From contig NC_020166.2 of the NCBI RefSeq assembly GCF_000224145.3, positions 801,111 through 865,110 of the forward strand: DNA of 64,000 nt, given 5' to 3'. Shown here piece after piece: positions 11,414 through 22,956 of the stretch (positions are counted from its first letter, which is position 1; each line of letters opens with the position of its first letter). The notes below the pieces were generated by a model. It made no database searches. It saw nothing but the letters and a program-made list of their open reading frames with translations, and was not told the origin of the DNA. The translations under genes were made by a program, and so were the position numbers. The DNA is from Ciona intestinalis. Its lineage: Eukaryota; Chordata; Ascidiacea; Phlebobranchia; Cionidae.

Positions 11414-13518
11414 TCACAATTCCTCTTTATTGTTATAACGTGGAGACATGACTCTGCCTTTGTTGTCTTTCATTAGAAGATCAACCAATTCGTCCTCTGT
11501 CAACTCGTCTGCCTAGAACATGAGAATAAACGTTGAGTATATTATAATATATTGTGTGCTATGAAGATAATAATATTTGTTATTTGTCTTTTCGAAAGAT
11601 GTTTTATGCAACTAACAACGCCCTAGAGATACGGTTTTATAAATTTTTTAAAAGTATTTGTTTCTTGCTAAATTGGGTGCAAGAAAAAAATAAAAACATG
11701 TCCCATCTTAGCCCAACTGTAAGCGCCCCAGAAACAAATAATAATAATAATAAAAACGATTTATAGTGATATAATTATTTATTACGTCACTTTTGCTGAC
11801 GTCAGACGGTCACCTTCAATTCAATCGGTTTCTTAGCCGTTATATCAAGCTCGTCTTTCCTCAACCCGATGCATGCATAAGACCTCTCGTTGCACAACCA
11901 TGATCTGAATGCAATGTCACTTGTAGTGAAGACTTTACTCTCCATTTCGTCGTCGTATTCCTCTGGATATAATACAGGTTGTAAGGTATACACGCATTGT
12001 AATGTTTTAGAAGTTCAACTGAACAGGGAAGTTTAATCCTAAGGGGTGTTTGACCGGTAGTTGGCGGGGGACAATTTTAACACAGTTTATGTGGCTTGAA
12101 GCTTTATAAGGATATAGTGTGAGTAGATGGGCAACTAAAACATATATAATAGGGTGGGAGAAGATGGGACACATTTTCAATTTATTTCCTCGTCCCGTTT
12201 GTTAGCAAAAAAGAACATTAAATTAATTCTTTAAACCACGATCAGAATATTTAAATATTATGTGCTAAAGGTGTCCCATCTTCCCCCACAGTACTATATG
12301 TTAAATTACCCAAGATAAAAACATTAACCTGACTGAAACATAATGTTTACTTGTATAGTTTTAAAACTCTGGGCTAGAAACATGCGCGCTAACCACGCGC
12401 AAGCATTTTTAATCTACGATACAAGTATACGTTAAAAACGCATTATGCTATAAATCAGTTACCTATTCAAGTTGAATACTCAATAACCACAATTATAGAT
12501 CACACCAACATACCAAGTATGTGTTCGCACACTTTTCTAGCTTTGGTCATTTCTACACCTTCCAAAAGTAGATATTTCTTTGAACAAACTTGATCCAGGT
12601 TTGAAACTTTATTTCCCTCACGTTTGAAACGACCAATGCCTGCGTGAATACATATTTAAATCTTTATAAAAAATATACTGTATTCGTGATATGGTAGGTT
12701 GGGGTAAAATGGTCCATGCTTGGTTCGTCCCATTGGTAGTAAACGAAGAATATTTATATAACTATAATAAACTATATTCCCTTACAACTATAAAGGCGTT
12801 GTTAATTGTACTTAATTAAGACGACCAGGAAATATGGAATATTAGGTGATAACGGGATCCATCTTACCCATAGCACTCTATAAAAAACATACAATTTATG
12901 TTAGTTACAATAACTTACCGTCACAAGTTACTTTGCAGAGTTTGCAATATTCGCCTGCAAATAATAAAAACGATTAAAGACATACAAATACAACATTTCA
13001 TGTAAAATCTAATACACAAAACTACTTTTAGTTTAATCCAGATAATGATGAAGCAATTTATTTTGTATTCTGTTCTATGTGGGTTGAGGTCCCGCAGCCT
13101 GGCGTGCCGGGGGTTTTAAGGATTTCGGCCAGGATTGGCCCATTACCCAATCATTTCGTGCGAATATGGGTTTGAACTTTAAACTTTAAAGTGTATTTCG
13201 TTACAACCTGGACGCTTTTTCAATAAACCTGAATATATCAAAAGCGCTTAATTCCAGAACTGTGTATTTTATTATAACGCGTTTACAAGTGCCATCTTTC
13301 TTCTGAATTTTTTGGGGTTAAATTCCGGGTAAAAGGTATAATAAGCAAACATCATATAATGTTCATATTAACTACTTCCCCCCAATATATTCACATAAAG
13401 CCCATATGCATAAACTATACTAACTTTGTTTTAACCCAAATGGTATATTAAGGTCGGCTGCCACATTGATCACCAACAACCAGCAACAAACGACAAGGCC
13501 GTATTTCTTCAAGAACAT
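11414..13518 (-). CDS. Saposin/canopy-like ER-lumenal protein
   Basis: Five exons on the minus strand, 13518-13425, 12954-12919, 12639-12514, 11962-11814 and 11512-11414, join with matching phases into 167 residues. The start MFLKKYGLVVCCWLLVINVA is a classic signal peptide. It is followed by a CKLC pair (around residue 34), further single cysteines, and VCEHILEEYDDEMESKV leading to WLC-x5-AC. This last stretch resembles the C-terminal half of canopy (CNPY) proteins, where a cysteine, an EEYEDEL helix and a paired-cysteine segment occur in that order. The protein ends in KEEL, a KDEL-type ER retrieval signal also like MZB1 (REEL). Canopy proteins assist folding or maturation of membrane receptors in the ER; that role is only inferred here. 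An acidic tail of ~50 residues and the short first half (about 40 residues between CKLC and VCEH) differ from CNPY2. The exon 1 donor (AAA/GTTAGT) is the least canonical junction. Confidence 0.72.
11581..11723. repeat. MITE subfamily 2, right part, intronic
   Basis: AACTAACAACGCCCTAGAG to CCCATCTTAGCCCAACTG, in the last intron of the canopy-like gene. An (AAT)n run at 11738-11753 follows. Confidence 0.65.
12147..12298. repeat. MITE subfamily 1, F orientation, internally deleted, intronic
   Basis: TAATAGGGTGGGAGAAGATG to CCCCCACAGTACTATAT. About 40 bp of the interior are missing and the right end looks like subfamily 2. Confidence 0.8.
12691..12878. repeat. MITE subfamily 2, F orientation, intronic
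   Basis: ATGGTAGGTTGGGGTAAAAT to CATCTTACCCATAGCACT, between two canopy-like exons (12919 and 12639). Confidence 0.75.
13077..13165 (+). repeat. Dispersed repeat R3
   Basis: Landmarks are GTGGGTTGAGGTCCCGCAGC, GGCGTGCCGGGG and GGCCCATTACCCAA. Shared with 24980, 40535 and 54115 (same strand) and 30330 (inverse). It lies in the first intron of the canopy-like gene. Confidence 0.6.
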
Positions 13519-16500
13519 TGTTATTCAATTTAGTTGAAGTTTATTCAATAAAACTGTGTCCTCAAAACCTGGCCTGCTTATAAAGAAAATCAAAAGTTTC
13601 AAACATTCGATGCTGGTGAACAACCAGCCCCCACGTTATCTGCTAACCCTTATAACCGCAAACCCCTGCCCCCTAACTACCAACCTTTAACACGTTCTAG
13701 CAGCCTAATCTGTAACCTGAGTATATTTAGTGGTGTGTCTATTAGCCATGACGAAACTATAACACATAGCATATGTTACAGTACCTTGATATCTATAGTG
13801 TCTTATAGAGACACTGTCTATATAGGCTTACCTTCTTATAACTAGTCTACTGTACCTGTTAACCCTATGTTTAAACTTAAACAAAATAAAGCCAAACACT
13901 CTATTCAGTAAAACCTAGCTATACAATAGCGGCTTCTCTATTGCTAACTATATAGCCACACTGTCCTTTCATTGCGATGAATAAGCAAACACACACTGTT
14001 GCTATTACGTGGGCCAGCGTTATAAACAAAAGCTATTGTGACGTCACAAATTGTAACGCTACACGCGATGTACCTGTTCATTTCCGCTTGGTCGGTTATA
14101 TTGTGACGTCACAACTTAAAGCGGGTAGCCGCAAAATATGGCTGTTTGAACTTTTGTGGAATATTTTAGGAAAACAAAAATATTTCTTTAAAATAAAAAA
14201 CTGCTACGAAATTTAAATAGCTCCGCAGCGCCAGTAAGCGGATAGTCCCAAAATGACGGTTTACCAGTTTTAGCTGTATAACACAGCGGCTTATCCTATG
14301 CGTTTAAAATATTTTAAAAACCATTTCGAAATCAGTTAATTATTTCTTATTTTAAAGTATATTGTTACATCACTATTCATCGATGGTTTGGAGCAGAAAC
14401 GTTTAATAAAACCTGCATTTACATTGATATAACCTCTTTATTACTGCTATAACAAGGTTATTTTATATTTTGAAAAAGATTGAATATGTGAAATAAACAC
14501 CCCATAAAATTGTAAGTAAACGATTGAGGGTGTTTGTCCTCTCTTTTATCAACAATTTAATAAAAAAAAACGTAAAATAAGATTTTTAGTTTTTGAAATG
14601 AGGTGAATAAATAAAACCAACACCCATGAGTTATTGTTTATTTTTAATAGACCATGAACACGTTAGTAGAACATCCCATGTCCGTGCATTTCTCCTACAT
14701 AACGCCACGGCCTAGGCCGTGATAACGCTGTATCTTAATTAGTAGCCTGATGAACCCCACAACACGAAAGTTCATACTTTATATGATTGATTATGAACAT
14801 CATATTATGACACGAGAATTGCAACAATAAAACGCACGCGGTTTGTTTTATCTTTGCATGTGGTCAATTATGTAGCTATGACCTGTACGCCTCCCACTAA
14901 GACTAGTTTCTAATCCGTTTTAGAAAGTAAAGAAGAAAAGGTTAATTTAATACTGAAGTGTTCGAATATGAAAAAAATCATCGCATTTTGGGGAAAGTAA
15001 TTATATAGGTATTTTTAACGCAATGACGTTTATAACCGTTATTGAATTATATATTTTACGGTAGCCTATACATTTAACTTGCTTTCTATTATGACAATTT
15101 GTGTATTGCTTTCTATTATGACAATTTGTGTATTGCTTTCTATTATGACAATATGTGTATTCCTAAGCAGCAGAATTGAAATATTGTGAAACAGTAAGTG
15201 ACTTAATTACTGAGTGGATCAAAATTCGCAAGATTTTTTTAAAAACATTTTGCTTACAATTGGGACCATTTAGGTTTTTACTTTAAAATACGAGGTAATA
15301 ATACAGATTTAGTTTACAAGAAAATAAAAACTGTTTTTTTTTTCAACGCAAAATGTAAAAATAATCCTTTTGTATAAAAATGCATAGAAAATGTGAAACC
15401 CTATGTATTGACCCCAAATCTGCTTTTTTTAAGGAATAAAACATATAAATATCCAATAATTAACAGAAAAGCATACACCAAATGCCCGAATTGTAGTATC
15501 AATGCAACTCATCAGTAATTATACAATCAATCAGTATAGAGGTTACAGTTACCCTTGCATCTCATATTCCACGCAGCGGTAGGTTAAGAAGCAGCTCCTT
15601 ATGTGGGGGGTTGATGGGACACTAATCCTTTGCACAAACTTTATAATTAGATAATGATGTTTTGGCTTTTAGCGTCTGCACCTCACTTTGGACACTCTGC
15701 TGTCGATGCTCAGACTTTTGCCTAAAGAAAAAGTTGCCCATTTATTTTTGCTTTACTAGAAGGGTAACATGACACATTGCATAATTTTCATTTATGATTT
15801 AAAATACATATTATCAGATTAATTAATAGAAAAAGGATTTAGACGCAACGACCGTTGTTAAAAACCTAATATAGCGAAAAAGTGCAGTAAAAGTGTCAAA
15901 AATCGTGTCTTTAAAACCTGTATATAAAGATTGTATTGCATATTTCGTTTCCTTTCATGTAATTTGATAAAAACACCTCGTGTTTGGATTATAATATAAT
16001 ACCCACCGTGTTAGACCTAAAGCGTTAAGTTTTAAGACCGCACTTTAATTCGAAACAATTTTAAACCTAAATTTTGCGGCTTGTTGTTAAATAAACATCT
16101 CAGGTCAACGCACGTAATCAGGAATCGGATTAATGAAGTCATTCGCGCAAGAACAAAGCCAGTTTAACGCGTAGGGCGTGTGACGAAAGGATTTAAGCAG
16201 TTTAAGTAACGGACACAAAGCGTACGGCTCTGCCAAGGAAACATCATTTGCTACATTTTGATAAATGACTTCGGCGGTGCGCTTGGTTTAGTTACAACAT
16301 GGATTAGATACGAAATTAGCGCATCGTAATCGTTCTAGTCAGATTAAGCGAGTGCACCTGCACGGTAAGCCACTCTTGTTTGGATACAGTGTTCGATTAA
16401 TAGCCCATCTGTTCCATGATGACTATCTAGTCAATATTTCTTCCGCGTATCCGTTTTACCGCTTCCTGTTTTCAAGTATAGCAAGCAAATACTTTGACTT

Positions 16501-16878
16501 TGAAAATCGACCATGATACATCATATAGTTTAATAAAGAAGTTGTATTATTAAACTATGATACAATGTTTACGTGTACCATCTTACCCCAAAAAATGCCC
16601 CATTTTATCTCACCAGCGCAAACGTCCCACCTTGCCCCCTACCCTACTATAACATTTTTTATACTACCATAACTGCTATAACATACTGAATTTGTATTTA
16701 TCGCTTCGTAAGCGACAGCGAAAATCTAATTGATTAAAATAAACCAACAGAGATAATGATATAGCAACAAAGCATTGCTGCTAAACCAAAACCTAAACTG
16801 CTTTGGACATGGGAACTGAGATCAAAACATTATTTCCGTTATAAACACTATGCATACGTTAAGTAGTAGTTTATACAG
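13519..16878. other. Gene-poor region
   Basis: No exon set could be supported. It holds a 3-unit tandem repeat at 15077-15160 and degenerate MITE right ends near 16555-16640 (CATCTTACCCCAAAAAAT, CCCCTACCCTACTATA). TGACGTCA-type (CRE-like) sites occur near 14040 and 14104. Confidence 0.5.
15077..15160. repeat. 27-bp tandem repeat, three units
   Basis: The unit contains CTTTCTATTATGACAAT and then TGTGTATT. Three nearly identical units follow one another. Confidence 0.9.
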
Positions 16879-17067
16879 CAGTGTTGGAGAAGATGGGATA
16901 TCTTTAGCACATAACATCTAAATTTCCTGATCGTGTTTTAAACAATTAATAACGGTCTATGGGGTCGTGAGGATACGGTTTTATAATTCTGTGAGTGTTC
17001 TTTGTTTACTACCAAATGGGACGGGAAAATAGAATAAAAAGGTTTTCCATCTCCCCCACCCTAATAT
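16879..17067. repeat. MITE subfamily 1, R orientation
   Basis: CAGTGTTGGAGAAGATGGGA to CCCCCACCCTAATATA, full length. Confidence 0.85.
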
Positions 17068-17680
17068 ACCTTATATTTTTGCACAGATATCCGTAAAATA
17101 GTCAAGTGAGACCGGATTCAATAGTCTGATATCGCTGTTATAACCTGTATGTTTATTTTTTGAATATCAATTATAAATAATAGATTCAATCCACCGCAAT
17201 GACGCCAAACTTATCCCTAAAGGTGCCTTGCATACGTCATCGTGGCGCTGAATGAACATTAGAATGTTTTGTTCGCGTTAATGAACATCAGTCGTATGTT
17301 AAAAATAATACAGGACAAAACGAACATAACCACACGCACTCTGCTTGTTATGTTAAAGACGGCCAAGCTATTAATAGTTTTTATCTTTTTAAACGTACCA
17401 TAACAAAAGACCTTGTCAAATTATTTGAACGTCAGAATTTTCGGTCTTTATTTTTTATATCTCACACGCGAAGTTCGCTTGCATGTAAAACTGGGGCAGA
17501 CATTTTAAAAGTTGCCCTTATAATAAAGAATACATGTTACAGACATACGGTATTTCTTTTGTGAAATTTAATATAATATAAAATGAATGCATATCTCTAC
17601 ATAAACAACTCTCAAACTTTTAGCATAATTTTAAAGCTTCTTTTGCAGAGGCTGACGATGCTATTTAGGCAAAATAGATA

Positions 17681-17870
17681 CAGCGGGTGGGGGAAGATGG
17701 GACACCTTTTCATTCTATTTTCCCGTCCCATTTGGTAGAAAACAAAGTAAATTCAAAATAATATTAAACTGTTAACGGCTCCCATAGACCGTTGTTAATT
17801 GTTTAAAACACGGTCAGGATATTTGAATATTATGTGCTAAAGGTGTCCCATCTTCCCCCGACCTACTATA
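17681..17870. repeat. MITE subfamily 1, F orientation
   Basis: CAGCGGGTGGGGGAAGATGG to CCCCCGACCTACTATA. The 30 bp before it (GAGGCTGACGATGCTATTTA) match the left part of repeat R4, as at 5550. Confidence 0.85.
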
Positions 17871-18108
17871 GCTCACATTATGCGTATTTCGTAGCACTTA
17901 TGATCATTTGGTTTTTGATTGTCTGTATTATATAGTAAAGTTACACGCGGGCGGGTTTTAAAAGCGTATGCGATCACTGATGCGATAATCGAGCGTTTTC
18001 GTCATAAAGTTTTGGGTGAAATGAAACCCAATACGACCAGAAGATTCGCACTACCATTTTTGTCGGGTAAAATCAGATAACGGTCCCTACAAATTGCATG
18101 TAATAGCT

Positions 18109-18166
18109 ATGACAGGATACGTACTGCCGATATTGGCTTTGTCGCTTCTTCCCTGTTGTTGGCCAG
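18109..18166 (+). CDS. Candidate first exon encoding a signal peptide
   Basis: ATG starts MTGYVLPILALSLLPCCWP, hydrophobic and signal-like, and the frame meets a CAG/GTGCGT donor in phase 1. An acceptor at 18683 would extend it by 19 residues to a stop (TGA), including a KRR basic site. No recognisable family. It may be a small secreted peptide gene or a chance reading. Confidence 0.25.
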
Positions 18167-18217
18167 GTGCGTTTTATCAGAAAGTTTATTCTTATACCAT
18201 AAAATAAAAGTAGGTAT

Positions 18218-18285
18218 ATAGTAGGGTGGGGTAAGACAGGCCTGGATATTATGTGCTAACCGTGTCCCGTCTACCCCCACCTACG
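18218..18285. repeat. MITE deletion derivative (~68 bp)
   Basis: TATAGTAGGGTGGGGTAAGA joins directly to GGATATTATGTGCTAAC and CCCCCACCTACG. Both ends remain but about 120 bp of the interior are missing. Confidence 0.8.
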
Positions 18286-19604
18286 TTTATTAAGTTTTTA
18301 CTGCTTAAATGTGGTGGCCATTTTAAACATACGTGGAATTAAGGAATAAAAACTTTAAAAAAATATTGCTTTGTGACAAAAATCACTAATGAGTTTAAAA
18401 TAGAGACAATAAATATTACAATTGCGTAAAACTTTTCGACTTTTATCTGAACAAGTTTCATTTGCACCTGGTTAACTCAAAGGCGGGTTGTTTGGCTATA
18501 AAAGTCGACACGGTTTGTATGAAAGAGCGAAACAAAAATGGATTCCAATCCGACCACTAACAGCTCATATACGTCACGAAAGTAAAAGGTTGTTATGCCG
18601 ATAAGAAATCTGAAAAGGCTCCGTTTCTTGGGACTGAGTAATAACGTTGTAACGAACATGGGATTTGGTTTTTGGATTCTCAGATTACCAAAGCAGCAGA
18701 TCCGCAAACGTGATGCAGAAGCGACGGTTTGTCTCGACTTGATAACAAGGCATTGAGTTTCAATTTCCGAAAGGTACAGACGCGGCTCGATGCTTTATTG
18801 CGATATAATGAGCTTTGATCGACGTAATAACACGTCATAGTAGACGGTATATCGACTAGTTTATGCAAGCAAACGGGGACCCATTGCATTAACAACGATC
18901 TGCGTTTTGTAGGTTTATTTAAACCTAGGGAGGAAGGGTAATCTGGCATTTGGCGGGCCCACAATTTGTAGGTGGGGATTGAATTTTATTAAAACGAAAA
19001 GATGTTTGAAGTGCGTAGACGGTGTAGTTGGTGGTACATAAACTGCGGGAAAGTTGACCGGATAAGAGATTACACAAGTCGCGCATGGCACTGGGAGATA
19101 TAGCTCTATAATAGTATGCACTTTACCACTCTGTCAACCAATATAGTTCTCAAGTTACGATGTATAGAAATTGTATAACGTGGACAATTTACTCACGACG
19201 GAAAATTGAACTCCACCTTTTTCGATCATTTGTGCGATATGACGTCACAACAGCTAATATCTTGTAAAACAATACGAGAGCAACTTACATAAAGAAATGT
19301 CACTTTAGGGTCAACTTTTTATAGCCTACGTTAATTTTAACATGTACATCTGCTGAGATATTTTTATTTTGTTTGTCTGACTAATGAATTTGGAAATTAA
19401 ACTAAAATTTTTGATTAAAACTTAAAAAAATTATAATTTTTCTATATTTGCACACGACAACGAAAATTACACAATTTAAGTTAAATATATGCAAGAAAAT
19501 CGTTATAATATAACATTTTAAAATAAATATCGAAGAAATTTAATTTATAATTTTTCGAAAAGATTTAATTTGTATTTAACACAATAGCGAAAATGAGATT
19601 ATTT
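18286..19604. other. No supported gene
   Basis: Overlapping minus-strand open frames at 18477-19121 have no convincing domain or splice pattern. The stretch from 19330 to 19600 is very AT-rich. Confidence 0.4.
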
Positions 19605-19807
19605 ATAGTAGGGTGGGGAATGTGGAACACCTTTAGCACAAAACATCCAAATATCCAGACGTCTGATCGTGTTTCAAACAATTAACAACGGTCTATGAAG
19701 TCGTGAAGATACAGTTTTATGATTGTTTGAATGTTCTTTTGTTTACTATCAAATGGGACGAGAAAAATAGAATGAAAAAATGTCCCATCTTTCCCCATCC
19801 TAATGTA
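19605..19807. repeat. MITE subfamily 1, R orientation
   Basis: TAGTAGGGTGGGGAATGTGG to CCCCATCCTAATGTA, with a small internal duplication (CCAGACGTCTGATCG). Confidence 0.85.
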
Positions 19808-20102
19808 TGATAACTATGCAACAAGACAATCGTTATAAAATATCTTATAGCGGGAAAACCGTATTTGACCGCTAAACCTAAAAGCTGATTGTAATTTCCG
19901 AAAGTTTAAAGCCGAATATGTGGTGTTAAAATGCGGAAACATCAGAAACATTGAAACCCAATGCAACTCAGGAGTTGTCAATCTAACAACGAAATAATCC
20001 TTTATTGTTTTGAAGAGTTATAACGGGTGGTTTATACCTGTCTTTCTGGAGGATTAATGGAATATGAGCAATTTATGATAAAACATCCATGTTTTGAGAG
20101 AT

Positions 20103-20239
20103 ATAGTAGGGTGGAGGACGATGGGACACCTTTCATTCGATTTTCAAGAGTCAAATAGACCGTTGTTAATTGTTTAAAACACGATTAATATATTCGGATA
20201 CCGTGTGCCAAAGGTGTCCCATCTTTCTCACCCTACTAC
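20103..20239. repeat. MITE subfamily 1, F orientation, internally deleted
   Basis: ATAGTAGGGTGGAGGACGAT to TCTCACCCTACTACA. The CCCATTTGGTAGTAAACA block is missing. Confidence 0.8.
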
Positions 20240-20809
20240 ATTTATTAAAGCTTGTAGCCAAATTTTATGCTGCAGTTTTTCTGCTACACAACTAATCGCA
20301 GCAGCGACCGATTAACAAAAGAATATCATTAAATTAACGAGCTTAAACCATCTCGCATCTTGTTTACAAACTTAGAAATATTATCTTCTGCAAATCCAGC
20401 CTTCAGTTCAACCACAATCCATCGGATTCCACGATCAAAGACTCACAAGGTAAGCTAAATGTTTGTGAGAAAACAAAACCCATTTGTTGGATCATAATCG
20501 CCCATTTATCCCGCTTAACGTAAGCTACTACTTGTAACTTAAACACCGATGTATATATATATATACACGTGTATATATTTTAGATTTTATTTTATGTCAA
20601 TCTCTTCTTTAATGATCGGAACAGTACAGTAAACACAAAACTCCAAGATCGCTTATACCTGGATAGGCTTAACGTTAATAGGATAGCATAACAGAATCGC
20701 TAATGACATTGGTTTGACGGTGTTACGAAACATAACGTTAAACAGCCGCCACGCTTTTAATCCATTTCTCCATTTGTTTTACTTGTTAGTTTAGCAGCCA
20801 CGCTTTTAT

Positions 20810-20967
20810 TAGTTCCATATTTCCCTAATCGTGTTTAAAACAATTAACAACGCTACTTTTAGAGTCTTAAGGATGCTTTTATTCATTCCTGCAAAAAAAT
20901 TATTTGTTTACTACCAAATGGGACGATAAAAGCGAATAACAACATGTCCCATCTTACCCCAACCTAT
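20810..20967. repeat. MITE subfamily 2, R orientation, left end lost
   Basis: Begins inside the element at ATATTTCCCTAATCGTG and ends CATCTTACCCCAACCTA. Confidence 0.7.
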
Positions 20968-21429
20968 TTTATGTTATATAACAACATAATAACCCAATAG
21001 TTTAACCATACAATAACAAATTCTACAGTACAGTGATAAAACAGAAATGCGGTATTCCATAAAAGCTAAGCAAAACACAGCAGCATGTTTGTGTACGTTA
21101 CAACGTAAACAGTACGTTTGATATTTACTGAGATATTATAAACATTGTCATTTAGCGGCGCTTGAAAGAGACGACAAGTCTGCCCACGAAACAGTTTCCC
21201 TCGGCAATTTTTGGACCCGAACGCCCATAAGACTAGACTGGTATAGGCGATATTTTTAGTACACAAAGTTATATACTGTCAAGTTTTCACGTGCGCGATA
21301 TGAAAATGATGTATTTGTTACAAAGAAAAAACTATCCGTTTAAATTTTTAGGGTTTGATCAAAAGTTTGTTTGTTTTTTTGGTAATTCTATTTGTTTTAA
21401 TTTAAGAAACCACAAACAGCCCCATTTAC

Positions 21430-21495
21430 GAGTTTGGAATCTTACAGTGAGGCATACCATGGGACATTCATGCCAGAGTTGGCCCATTACCACAT
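21430..21495 (+). repeat. Dispersed repeat R3, diverged
   Basis: Contains CAGTGAGGCATACCATGGGA and AGTTGGCCCATTACC, weakly matching 13077-13165. Confidence 0.35.
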
Positions 21496-21557
21496 AACAC
21501 ATGTTAGTCCTATAATACAACCAACGCCCACACAGGGCATCGGATAATTTCTTTCTA

Positions 21558-21669
21558 CGAAGAATATTCAAAGAATTATAAAACCGTATTCTCACGGCTC
21601 CCAAACACTAAATCACGATCAAGATATTGAGATATTATGTGCTAAAGGTGTCCCACCTTACCCCACAGA
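21558..21669. repeat. MITE fragment, F orientation
   Basis: From CGAAGAATATTCAAAGAATT to CACCTTACCCCACAGAA. The left half is missing. Confidence 0.65.
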
Positions 21670-22956
21670 ACTTTCCTAATAAACCTAGCACTTATATAAG
21701 GTAATTTCTTTCCACGAAATGCGGAAACAGCAGATGCATGAGAAGGTGGTTATCTCGCTACGCCCTTCGTCTGCTGTATATGAGCAAACAATAACCTTTA
21801 TGTCCAAACAATGGGCCTTTAGTGATTGGAATGCGTCCGGTGTGCGCTGTCCGTTCAATGGGGGGACAATTCGAAAAGAAACATTTAAATCAGCGTGTCC
21901 GTTTGTTTCCTTGTTAATAGAACTTAATTACAGGGTGTCTGTTGCTATGATGACAAGATAAGATGGCGGGCGCTTCTCATCTGGCTTGTTTGGCAACAAT
22001 TGATCGATAGCCAAATCGCATTATGAGTCATAACTAAAATTCGAATGCGGGTGGTGAATTCGAACAAAAACGTCGCGCTAACTCGACAGCACTATTGCGT
22101 CATAAAAAGTCGTAAAGGCGCGCGCTTAAACGAGTAATTACGGAAAAATTATGACATCGTTTAAATTTCCTACAACTGTTTACGTCGTAAGCGTCTCATT
22201 CATTGTGGGCGTTTAACAAAGTAAAGACCGAAAGGTGACAATTATCCAGTAAAACCCAGCCCAGTCAAAATCATCAGGGCAACTAAGTATCACTGCAGTT
22301 ATTATAGCGGTATATATCATGGACCGTTTCAAATATTCAGTGGATGTTTAAACTGTTAAAAGTATGGCGTGAACATAAAGAATACGTGGTACAGCGTAAA
22401 TGGGTGTAAAAAAAACTTTAAAAAATGAACAAAATTTTAAAAATTAACAAAAAAATAAAACAGTAAAAAATAAAACGGTAAAAAAATAAAATAGTTATCT
22501 TTTTTTTCTGTTAAAAAATCCAAACCAATTTAAAACGAATGCAGATAAAAATGGACTAATTGTTTTTAATTAAATTGACAAAACAGAAATAAGATTTCAT
22601 TATTTCGTTTTTGTTGTGTGATTATAAAAAAGCTTAAAAATGCTGTTTGTTTAGATTTTCTATCGCTGGGAATTGTAACAATGCGTGTTTATTACAGTTA
22701 AGTGCGACATACAAGCGAACGACGCCCTAACTTTCGAACCACTTATGTTGGCTGTATGCTGAAGACCAAGCTGTATGCGAAGGACACACGCGAGTTATAA
22801 AACACGTGTAAAGAGACAGGGCACCTGAGAGGTGGCGCGCGAAAAACGCTGCAGTTTTTCGCGACGCGAAGACTGTGTTTGCGCCCATGGTCGAGTACCT
22901 GGACGAGACGATGGAACATCATAACATAAATCGACTTGAAGCGAGTGGTCGCACGT
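21670..22956. promoter_or_regulatory. Upstream region of the homeobox gene
   Basis: About 1.3 kb without MITEs, unusual in this window. It is less AT-rich near 21700-22300 and 22700-22950. It must contain the promoter and 5' UTR of the homeobox gene if transcription starts near exon 1. No TATA box or specific site is assigned. Confidence 0.4.
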
